Assembly: GCA_020636255.1 (NCBI GenBank)
Contig: JACJYE010000026.1
Coordinates: 1 to 8,523, forward strand
DNA: 8,523 nt
Source of the DNA: Lewinellaceae bacterium
Lineage (GTDB): Bacteria; Bacteroidota; Bacteroidia; Chitinophagales; Saprospiraceae
Reading direction: 5' to 3'
The position numbers were made by a program, and so were the translations under genes. This document shows positions 1 through 6,721 of the stretch, in pieces. Position 1 is the first letter of the stretch; the number at the start of each line of letters is the position of its first letter. The notes below the pieces were generated by a model. The model did not search any database. It was not told the DNA's origin and was given only the letters and a program-made list of their open reading frames with translations.

Positions 1-71
1 GTTCGCCGCAGGTACAATTGCTAGAATTCGGGATGATTCATATTTTTTTTTAAGAGTTTGCCTGGAGGGGA

Positions 72-2708
72 TTATATCAAATGCTGTTCCTCCAGCTTTG
101 CTTTCATACGATCATGGCGATCCCGGAACTTCCTTTCGATCTTTCGCATGGTTGCCTTGAATGCAGGGAGGGTTTTTATTTCATCCATCAGGGGGTCTAT
201 TTCCAAAAACAGGAGTATCCAGTAATGGTAATTACCTTCTTCTGAAAATTCCTGGATATGTTGGATCGCCGCCTGGGTGTTCCCATCATAGGCCGCGATC
301 ATGGCCCTGTTGAGCGCTTTGTAGATCGACTGGTCCTTTTCCGTGTAATCCCGAAAGCGCTGCATGTATTTTGTTGCCTCAGCGTGTTTACCCATTTTCC
401 GCATTACCATGGCAATTTTTGCATTTTCAACCTGAAAGATATCCAGGTTCTGAGCCTCCCTGATCTGTGCGAACTCATTGTAGTAGCGATAGGCTTCCTC
501 ATAATCCCGCATGAAATAACAGATCTTACCTACTTCCTGCATGACATCCAGCCGTCCGGGGCCTCTTTTCAGCGTTTCCAGAAGCATTGCCCGGGTTTGG
601 GCCAGATCCTGGTCCCTGGCATAGAGGATATAAGCTTTTACATAGGCGGCATACAGGTTGTCCGGATCGTATGCCAGCGATTTGTCGATGTACTTTTCCG
701 CTTCTTCCACAAAGCCTGACTGGGCAAAGGCATTGCTGACATGCAGGTAGATAAAACTGGCCGCTGAAGAATCGTTGGATGCGATGTCTATGCGGATACC
801 TTTCAGGGCATACTCCAGGTATTTTTCCGTATTGGGCACAAAGCGGGTGTAGAAGTCGGAAAGGATATTGATGGCCAGGGCGGAGTTCGGGTTGTATTCC
901 AGGGCTTTTTCGAGGTGCGGAAGAGCCGAGGCATATTCTCCCTGATGGATGTAAAATAAGGCTTTGGCGATCAGGCTCTGCGGCGATTGTGGGGCGTACA
1001 GCAGCGCTTTGTCTGCATACTGGTTGATCTGTTCTGAATACAGCTTGTTCGTGTGGTAATAATCCAGAAAGAAGTAGGCAACGGCGAGGCTGGCATAGGC
1101 CTGAGCGAATTCCGGGTCGAGCTCAATAGCCTGCTCATAATAGGAGATGGCCTTTTCCCACCCCTCGCGATTCCTTTTGTAGGACCAGTCGAGCCCTTTC
1201 AAAAAAGTATCGTATGCTTCCAGGTTATCGGTTGGCACATCGTCGAGCCTCCTTTCTTCTTCAGGAGTAATGATAACCTTAATTTCATCTGCGATCTTTT
1301 TAGCGACTTCCAGCTGTAAGCTAAAGACATCCGCTGCTTCCCGCCGGTATTGTTCGGACCACAAATGCCGGTCGCCCGGCGCTTCGATCAATTGGATATT
1401 CAGCAGGATATGATCGCCGATCTTTTGCCCGCTGCCTTCTACGAAGTAATGGACTCCCAATTCCTGTGCGATCTCGGGAATCGTTTTTCTCGTATTCCGG
1501 TACTTCTCAACGGACGTTCGGCTAATGACCCTGAGGCCCCCGATCTTTTGCAGGTGGTTCAGGATGGATTCCATGAGCCCGTTGATGATATACAGATTGG
1601 TGGAATCATTGCTGTCGTTGATGAACGGCAGGACGGCAATGGATTTTTCACTTATGGCTTGATCGACAGAGGCGGCCTTTTTAAACAGGCCTTGTCTGTA
1701 GGCCAGGTATCCGGCAGTAAGGGCAAGCAGTAGGGCCAGTCCCCATACGGCCCCGGCATTTCTCAGTTTCGGCCATCGCTCCTTTCTGCCAGAGGGGGAT
1801 CCGCTTTTGAGCTTTCCCGACAGCTGGCTTCTTCTGGGCACTACCAGGCCGGGGTTGGTGACGGCGAACACCTCGATAGGTTTATCTACATTTTTGAACT
1901 CGAAAGTGCCCAGAGAAGCAGCCTGAATGCCCTGCTGGTTCTTGACTTCATCATAGACTTTTCCGGAGATGAAAACACTGCCGGCAGCGGCCAGCGATTC
2001 GATCCGTGAAGCGACGTTGACCCCGTCTCCGATGACGTCCTCTTCACTGATGATGATGTCTCCGCTATGTATCCCGACCCGGACCGGTATCCGGAGGCCC
2101 GAGCGGAAGGCCAGTTGCAGTTCGGCCCCGCATTTCACCGCATCGATAGCACTTTGGAATATACTCAGGGTCCCATCTCCGTAGTACTGGAGTATCCTTC
2201 CCTTGTATTTACTGGTCACGGTGTTGAATACCTGCCGGTGGCGGTTCCTGAACTGGAGCGCTTTTTCTTCATTGCGTTGCATTAACGCAGTGTAGCCTTC
2301 GATGTCAGTAAACATGATCGCCACCAGTTGGTGCGATTGGCCAGGCAGGTGGGGGCTGCTTTCGTCCGCATCCCTTTTCCCTGCCTCACTGGGCGGGTAA
2401 CCATAAAATTCGCGAAAGCATTTGATGAAGTAGGAAGCGCTGCCAAACCCCACCTGGTAGGAGATCTCCGATACGGTGAAGGCGTTCTGTTTCAAAAGCT
2501 CCATGGCGCGTTTCAGGCGCAGTTGCCGGATAAACTGGCTCACCGAAAGGCCCGTCAGTTTTTTGACCTTCCTCAATAAGTTAGAGCGGCTCATTCCGAT
2601 TTCGCGCGCCAGTTCAGAAACGCCAAACTGCTCGTTTGATAAATGCTGTTCGGCTACTTGCGTGGCCATTTCTAAGAACGCATTGTCGGAAAAGGGCGCA
2701 TCGGGCAT
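72..2708 (-). CDS. Membrane-tethered AraC-type regulator fused to class III nucleotide cyclase, TolB-like domain and TPRs
   Basis: 878 residues, complete. Order of parts: AraC-type helix-turn-helix DNA-binding domain (about 15-110; VSELAREIGMSRSNLLRKVK and a second helix ending in FREFYGYPP); class III adenylate/guanylate cyclase domain (about 127-285; FTDIEGYT, YYGDGTLSIF, GDGVNVASRIE); one membrane segment (about 318-337); a TolB/FlgO-like region (about 356-476; SIAVLPFINDSND, LGVHYFVEGS); then TPR repeats (about 497-850). Both metal aspartates (D135, D178), the adenine-side D224, and the transition-state N231 and R235 are present, but the usual base-contacting lysine is Q174. Having one membrane span with an N-terminal DNA-binding domain implies that HTH and cyclase are cytoplasmic and the TPRs periplasmic, a ToxR/CadC-like layout. 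The start MPDAPFSDNAFLEMA leads directly into the HTH domain; no clear Shine-Dalgarno is seen. The gene stands alone, divergent from its neighbour, and a palindromic element ends 32 bp upstream of its ATG. Cyclase activity and DNA targets are inferred from the family only. Confidence 0.9.
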   Translation of the reverse strand: MPDAPFSDNAFLEMATQVAEQHLSNEQFGVSELAREIGMSRSNLLRKVKKLTGLSVSQFIRQLRLKRAMELLKQNAFTVSEISYQVGFGSASYFIKCFREFYGYPPSEAGKRDADESSPHLPGQSHQLVAIMFTDIEGYTALMQRNEEKALQFRNRHRQVFNTVTSKYKGRILQYYGDGTLSIFQSAIDAVKCGAELQLAFRSGLRIPVRVGIHSGDIIISEEDVIGDGVNVASRIESLAAAGSVFISGKVYDEVKNQQGIQAASLGTFEFKNVDKPIEVFAVTNPGLVVPRRSQLSGKLKSGSPSGRKERWPKLRNAGAVWGLALLLALTAGYLAYRQGLFKKAASVDQAISEKSIAVLPFINDSNDSTNLYIINGLMESILNHLQKIGGLRVISRTSVEKYRNTRKTIPEIAQELGVHYFVEGSGQKIGDHILLNIQLIEAPGDRHLWSEQYRREAADVFSLQLEVAKKIADEIKVIITPEEERRLDDVPTDNLEAYDTFLKGLDWSYKRNREGWEKAISYYEQAIELDPEFAQAYASLAVAYFFLDYYHTNKLYSEQINQYADKALLYAPQSPQSLIAKALFYIHQGEYASALPHLEKALEYNPNSALAINILSDFYTRFVPNTEKYLEYALKGIRIDIASNDSSAASFIYLHVSNAFAQSGFVEEAEKYIDKSLAYDPDNLYAAYVKAYILYARDQDLAQTRAMLLETLKRGPGRLDVMQEVGKICYFMRDYEEAYRYYNEFAQIREAQNLDIFQVENAKIAMVMRKMGKHAEATKYMQRFRDYTEKDQSIYKALNRAMIAAYDGNTQAAIQHIQEFSEEGNYHYWILLFLEIDPLMDEIKTLPAFKATMRKIERKFRDRHDRMKAKLEEQHLI

Positions 2709-3058
2709 GCTAAGAACGCTTGATTCGAAATATCCCTTAAGAGCTTGTTTAGAGGCCCCCCTTTGGGCTAAAATACGTCCCTTTTTGAGGATACTGCGTT
2801 GCTCTTTTCGTCCGTACCTTTGGGTACGAACTTCAAAAAGCGCCTTGTCTCTTCAAAAAATTGACACTTTTTATCTCCAAAAGCGGCCTCCTAACAAGCT
2901 CTAAGATACAAATATTGCGGGGCTGCGTCAAAATTTATACCCTCGCGTCATAGTTTACACGCCTGCTCCAAACTTGACAGGTTTTGCCTGTTTCTTGATT
3001 AGCGGCGCATTCCTTTTGGCGGGGCCTTTACATTATTAAAAGATGTAAAACCGCGATC
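2709..3058. other. Divergent intergenic region between the AraC-cyclase gene and the acyltransferase remnant
   Basis: I see no protein-coding gene in these 350 bases. The left half is almost entirely the imperfect palindrome at 2741-2901. The right half (2903-3058) should hold the promoters for both directions. I found no perfect TAnnTTTG -7 motif on the minus strand; the nearest is AATATTTG (complement of 2910-2917), with one mismatch. A small dyad, ACAGG/CCTGT at 2977-2981 and 2987-2991, is too short to interpret. Confidence 0.6.
2741..2901. repeat. Palindromic MITE-like element with terminal inverted repeats and TAA flanks
   Basis: The left end (GAGCTTGTTTAGAGGCC, from 2741) is matched by the reverse complement of the right end (GAGCTTGTTAGGAGGCC, ending at 2901). 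The similarity carries on inward over both arms, about 65% by my manual alignment. It meets at a perfect hairpin tip, CGTACC-TTTG-GGTACG (2813-2828), which lies at the midpoint of the element. TAA stands immediately outside each end (2738-2740 and 2902-2904), as a 3-bp target duplication would. There is no ORF of its own. The features fit a non-autonomous miniature element or an interspersed palindromic repeat; a TNA target would suit the IS5/IS1031 type, but that assignment is a guess. It lies within the presumed leader or promoter of the AraC-cyclase gene, so its RNA could fold into a long hairpin ahead of that start codon. Confidence 0.6.
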
Positions 3059-3557
3059 ATGAAAGAACGTATTTATTTTCTGGGCCATCTCCGGACATTG
3101 GCCATTTTCCTCGTCGTTGTAGTGCACGCAGGGATCGTATACGAGCCGGTCCTGGAAAACAGCTGGATCGTCTCTTGGTACGGGTGTGGTTCTTACGTTG
3201 CTCATAGGGGTGGCATATAGCATGGCCATTTCAGGCGCCGGCCTGACGGGGTGGTTCCACTCGGGTTTTCTGGAATTTCAGAGAGAAAGGCTGATCCCGT
3301 ATTTTCTGGTGTTTGTATTAGGCTCGATGTGTCAGGAACGAGATGTATTTGCTTTGGAGAAAAACGTGAAACATTACGTTCTGGCTAATGCAGTGCTCCC
3401 CCTTTCCCTGGGCGTGCTGGCTATGATCATGGCCAACTTTGCCATTCCGGCATTTATGAAGTATCTGTTGTTGGTCGTACTGGCGTATGCAGGGAGCAAT
3501 ATCCTGGTGTATATTTACGACAGCTTCCTTCAGAAAACGGAGGCTGCCGGAGTGTAA
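3059..3557 (+). pseudogene. Acyltransferase 3 family membrane protein, internally deleted remnant
   Basis: A start at 3059 reads MKERIYFLGHLRTLAIFLVV and on through VVHAGIVYEPVLENSWIVS, a typical N-terminus and first helix of the acyltransferase 3 family (integral membrane enzymes that O-acylate sugars or lipids). That frame then runs into a stop at 3218-3220. A different frame, open from before 3186 to the stop at 3555-3557, carries a later part of the same family: IGVAYSMAISGAGLTGWFHS, FLEFQRERLIPYFLVFVLGS, and a C-terminal helix IPAFMKYLLLVVLAYAGSN. Intact members usually have around 350-400 residues; here only about 160 are recognisable. The join near 3175-3186 therefore looks like a frame-changing deletion. 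A second, in-frame loss is likely near 3400, where a mid-protein sequence (KHYVLANAV) is followed directly by the C-terminal helix. Non-function is inferred; family membership rests on pattern recognition. Confidence 0.75.
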
Positions 3558-3585
3558 ACCGCCCTGCAATAAATCGGTTTTTTAC

Positions 3586-3607
3586 GCCTGAACAATGTAC
3601 TTCAGGC
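3586..3607. promoter_or_regulatory. Perfect 7-bp dyad upstream of the LytTR regulator gene
   Basis: GCCTGAA (3586-3592) and TTCAGGC (3601-3607) are exact inverted copies separated by 8 bases. The dyad lies 37 bp before the regulator's ATG and just after the acyltransferase remnant. No T-run follows on the plus strand (a run of six Ts precedes it instead), so an operator or a simple stem is at least as likely as a terminator. Confidence 0.4.
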
Positions 3608-3631
3608 ATGCCATGATTGATATCCATTTCT

Positions 3632-3639
3632 TATATTTG
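3632..3639 (+). promoter_or_regulatory. Candidate Bacteroidota -7 box (TATATTTG) for the LytTR-kinase unit
   Basis: TATATTTG is an exact match to the phylum's TAnnTTTG -7 consensus. It ends only 5 bases before the ATG at 3645, so a transcript started from it would have almost no leader. The nearest upstream TTG (3617-3619) is too close for the usual -33 spacing, which weakens the call. A chance match in this AT-rich stretch is possible. Confidence 0.35.
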
Positions 3640-3644
3640 AAGGG

Positions 3645-4388
3645 ATGGAAAAGATCAGGATACTCATCGTAGAAGACGACCCAATCATCGGCGCCGACCT
3701 GCTGGGGCGGCTCTCGGAAATGGGGTATGCCGTACTGGGGCCGGAAGCCAGCGGTGAGGAAGCTATCAGGCATCTGGATGGCAAATTGCCCCCTGACCTG
3801 TTGCTGATGGACATACAGCTGGAGGGGCAGTGGGATGGAATTGAAACTGCGCGGAGGATGCGGGAAAGGCTACGGCTGCCCCTGATCTTCCTGACCAGCA
3901 ATTCGGACGACGCCACCTTCCGCCAGGCCAAGGCGGTACAGCCGGATGCTTTTTTGTCTAAGCCTTTCCGGGGGCGCGACCTGAAACACGCCATTGAGCT
4001 GGCCGTCGCGCAATCGGCACGGGAAGAAAGGCGTGAACCTGAAGAGAACGACAATAACAATGCCTATGTGCTAAAAGACCGCCTTTTTATTAAGGCCAAA
4101 GGCCGTATGGTACGCCTGTTCTTTGCAGATATCCTCTGGGTGGAAGCCGACGATTACTACTGCAGGGTAGTGGCCCATGACAGGGAATTCCTGGTAACGC
4201 AAACGCTGGGCAAATTCAGCGAAACATTCGAAGAAATGCCTTCGTTTATGCGTGTGCACCGCTCCTATTTGATCAACCTGGAGCATGTGGAGGAAATCGG
4301 GGAAATGTATCTGTACATTGATAAAAAGCAGATCCCGTTCAGCAAAAGTTACAGGGATGAACTGATGAAAAGGCTGAGGAGCGCCTGA
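3645..4388 (+). CDS. LytTR-family response regulator (REC + LytTR DNA-binding domain)
   Basis: 247 residues, the usual length for this family. The N-terminal receiver domain (about 3-122) has the acidic pair D11/D12 in LIVEDDP, the phospho-acceptor D56 in LLLMDIQL, T84 in FLTSNSD and K106 in FLSKPF, so all key residues are present. A charged linker (about 124-140) leads to a C-terminal LytTR domain (about 143-244), with ILWVEADDYYC, FMRVHRSYLINL and the closing IPFSKSYRDELMKRL. By family knowledge it binds DNA as a dimer once phosphorylated and controls transcription. The start MEKIRILIVEDD sits directly at the first receiver strand, so the ATG is secure even though there is no clear ribosome binding site. 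The sensor kinase follows on the same strand after 47 bp, suggesting an operon and a cognate pair. Target genes cannot be read from the sequence. Confidence 0.95.
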   Translation: MEKIRILIVEDDPIIGADLLGRLSEMGYAVLGPEASGEEAIRHLDGKLPPDLLLMDIQLEGQWDGIETARRMRERLRLPLIFLTSNSDDATFRQAKAVQPDAFLSKPFRGRDLKHAIELAVAQSAREERREPEENDNNNAYVLKDRLFIKAKGRMVRLFFADILWVEADDYYCRVVAHDREFLVTQTLGKFSETFEEMPSFMRVHRSYLINLEHVEEIGEMYLYIDKKQIPFSKSYRDELMKRLRSA

Positions 4389-4435
4389 ATAGCTCTTAAC
4401 ATGCAATTATGCGCACATTAATATCCTGTTCTCCC

Positions 4436-6475
4436 ATGAACAAAAAAGCAAGCTTTATCCTGGCCATAGTGTTCTTGTCACAATGGGCGCTGGCGCAAAG
4501 AACCGTTGCAGACAGCCTTGCCGCCCTGCTCCCTACGCTCTCCGACGGCAATGAAAAGATCGAAGTGCTGAACCAACTGGTGAAACTCCATTTGAATTCC
4601 GACCTGGGCAAGGCGCGGGATTATGCTTCTCAGGCTGAGCGTTTGAGCAGGAAAACGGGAAACCGCCTGGCCCTTGCCTCTGCGTTTAAAGATATCGGCG
4701 TCATCCACCTCATCGCTTCCAATTTTGACTCATCGAGGTATTACAACCAGCTGGCCCGCCGCGAATATGAAGCTTTAATGAAAAACAGCGGCCAGGAAGA
4801 CAGGAGCAAGATATTGGAAGGATACGCCGGTACGCTGAGTAATACAGGTAATTGGTATTACTATCAATCAGCGCTCGATTCTGCCGTGTACTACCACCAG
4901 CAGTCAGTCGAGTTTAGCGATCAACACGGCATAGGGAAACCCAAAGCCATTTCCCAGAGTACGCTGGCTTATATTTACCAGGACCAGTCGCAGTATGAGA
5001 AGGCCATCGCCATGCACTTCGATGCCCTGCACACGTTTGAAAAACTGGAGAATCAAGATGGCATCTCCAGGAGTTATCAAGGGATCGGAGAGGTCTATTG
5101 CGAATACCTGAACAAATGCGAGCTCGCTATCGACTATTACCGCAAAGCCTTGAAGATTAAAAAAGAACTGGGTAGCGAGCGAGGCATGGCGTATGTCTTT
5201 CGATTGCTCGGCGGCGCTTACGAGGATATGTCGGTAACAGATTCCGCGCATTACTATTACAGTATAACAGTACAACTGGCGGAAAAACTGAACGACAAAA
5301 GGCTGCTCATCGATGGGTATTCCGCATTGGCGTCCATAGCAAAAACGATAGGCCTGCCCAACGAGGAGTGCATCGAAATTAACCGGAAATACATCCAGGT
5401 GGCCCAGGAGATCGGCCGGCTGGACGGTATCCTTACAGGCTATTCCAACCTGGGCCGTATATATGCCGACGCAAAGGATCCCGAAAGGGCCATTGACTAT
5501 AACAACAAGGCAATTGTATTGGCGGATAGCCTGAAAGATTACGACATTCTGCAAGATCTTTATTTCCGGGAATACGCCATTTTCCGAAACCAGCTCCACG
5601 ATACTGCCAAAGCCCTGCTGGCCCTCGAAGCCTACCTCGTAAATCACGATAGCGTTACCAATGCCGAGCGATTTAGGGCAGTCGAAGACATCAGCACCAA
5701 GTACGAAACCGAGAAAAAGGAAGCCACCATCGCCAAACAACAGGAAGCGCTTCAGCAAGGGCGTGTCCGTTTTTGGCTGATCACGGGTATTTTGGGAATA
5801 GCCCTGGCAGCCGGTGCTTTGCTGTTCCGGCTGGCCCGCAAGTTGCGCAAGCGCAATGAGGAGAAAGAGTTCCTGATCAAGGAGATCCACCACCGGGTAA
5901 AAAACAACCTGCAGGTATTGTCCAGCCTGCTGCACCTTCAATCCCGCCACATCAAAGACGAAATGGCGCTCGACGCTGTACGCGAAGGCCAGAACCGGGT
6001 GGAGGCCATGAGCCTCATCCACCAGAAGCTGTACATGGGCGATAATCTTGCCGCTGTTGAAATGCGCGACTACCTGCACAACCTCGGCGACACCCTGCTC
6101 GATTCTTTCGGGATGGAAGACGGCCCCGTGCAGATCATCTACCATCTCGAGCCCATGCGCCTCGATGTAGATACGGCCATCCCTCTGGGGTTGATCATCA
6201 ATGAGCTGGTGACGAATTCCCTGAAATACGCCTTCCCCGATGGCCGCTCCGGGCAGGTGGAGATCTCCCTATGGAAAAATGACAGCGGTAAGCTTAACCT
6301 CACAGTCGCCGACAATGGCGTAGGCAAGGCTGGCGCGCAGTCTTCGAAAAGCAGCACCTCCTTCGGCGCCAGCCTGGTGGAAATGTTGAGTAAAAAACTA
6401 AAAGGCAAGCCGGTAGTGTCGCACGAAAACGGGTATGCTACACTGATTGAGTTCGGGGTGTTTAAGGAAGCTTGA
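4436..6475 (+). CDS. TPR-containing sensor histidine kinase (HisKA_2 / HATPase_c)
   Basis: 679 residues from this start. It opens with a signal peptide (MNKKASFILAIVFLSQWALA, cut likely near ALA-Q), which is why I prefer 4436 to the in-frame ATG at 4409 that would add nine residues. Residues about 40-415 form a run of TPR-like helical repeats, followed by a short coiled coil (KYETEKKEATIAKQQEAL) and one membrane helix (about 446-464). The TPR part should therefore face the periplasm. The cytoplasmic part has a HisKA_2-type dimerisation motif, EIHHRVKNNLQVLSSLLHLQ, with H486 (the histidine directly before RVKNN) as expected phosphate site. An HATPase_c domain follows, with its N-box (E590, N594 in NELVTNSLKYAFP), G1 box (D626 in DNGVG) and a G2-like stretch (SFGASLVEML). 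All catalytic elements are present. Its likely partner is the LytTR regulator 47 bp upstream, in the same orientation. The signal sensed by the TPR domain is unknown. Confidence 0.94.
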   Translation: MNKKASFILAIVFLSQWALAQRTVADSLAALLPTLSDGNEKIEVLNQLVKLHLNSDLGKARDYASQAERLSRKTGNRLALASAFKDIGVIHLIASNFDSSRYYNQLARREYEALMKNSGQEDRSKILEGYAGTLSNTGNWYYYQSALDSAVYYHQQSVEFSDQHGIGKPKAISQSTLAYIYQDQSQYEKAIAMHFDALHTFEKLENQDGISRSYQGIGEVYCEYLNKCELAIDYYRKALKIKKELGSERGMAYVFRLLGGAYEDMSVTDSAHYYYSITVQLAEKLNDKRLLIDGYSALASIAKTIGLPNEECIEINRKYIQVAQEIGRLDGILTGYSNLGRIYADAKDPERAIDYNNKAIVLADSLKDYDILQDLYFREYAIFRNQLHDTAKALLALEAYLVNHDSVTNAERFRAVEDISTKYETEKKEATIAKQQEALQQGRVRFWLITGILGIALAAGALLFRLARKLRKRNEEKEFLIKEIHHRVKNNLQVLSSLLHLQSRHIKDEMALDAVREGQNRVEAMSLIHQKLYMGDNLAAVEMRDYLHNLGDTLLDSFGMEDGPVQIIYHLEPMRLDVDTAIPLGLIINELVTNSLKYAFPDGRSGQVEISLWKNDSGKLNLTVADNGVGKAGAQSSKSSTSFGASLVEMLSKKLKGKPVVSHENGYATLIEFGVFKEA

Positions 6476-6524
6476 GAGTTTCTCCCGCGAAGTACGCCAG
6501 GCCTTTCTCTTACCTGGAAAATCC

Positions 6525-6549
6525 CCGCCCTTCCCTGAAAAAAGGGCGG
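6525..6549 (+). terminator. Possible hairpin after the kinase gene
   Basis: CCGCCCTT (6525-6532) and AAGGGCGG (6542-6549) form an 8-bp GC-rich stem with a 9-base loop, 50 bp after the kinase stop codon. Position and stem strength suit transcription termination. There is no T-run downstream on the plus strand, so it would not be a classical intrinsic terminator; it could instead be an RNA-stabilising stem. Confidence 0.4.
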
Positions 6550-6721
6550 CATTCACGGAATAAATTTCTCTTTATCCTTATTACGGCTGCAATTTCATGC
6601 ACGAGATGTCTCATAAAGGCTAAAACTCAGTTTTTTTAAACTTCGTGCCATGAATCTTTTTTCCCTCTTTCCCGATGCGAAAATGCACTCGCAACGAACA
6701 GCCTTAGCAGTCCGGCTGGAC

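Noticed and set aside
40..52. Run of nine Ts near the left edge as a terminator
   Set aside because: No convincing stem lies next to it in either direction, and for the minus-strand gene it reads as an A-run.
2476..2904. 142-codon plus-strand frame across the cyclase gene start and the palindrome
   Set aside because: It is the complement of the HTH-coding region extended into the palindromic element; the product resembles no known protein.
4904..6145. 413-codon open frame on the minus strand opposite the kinase
   Set aside because: It lies wholly within the well-supported kinase gene, its product shows no recognisable domain, and it reads as the complement of the kinase codons.
6599..6648. 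Dyad GCACGA / TCGTGC before the secreted protein gene
   Set aside because: Only 6 bp with a loop of 38 bases; likely by chance.
6650..6721. Earlier in-frame start for the secreted repeat protein
   Set aside because: It would put 24 residues ahead of a textbook signal peptide. The ATG at 6722 fits export better, though 6650 cannot be excluded.
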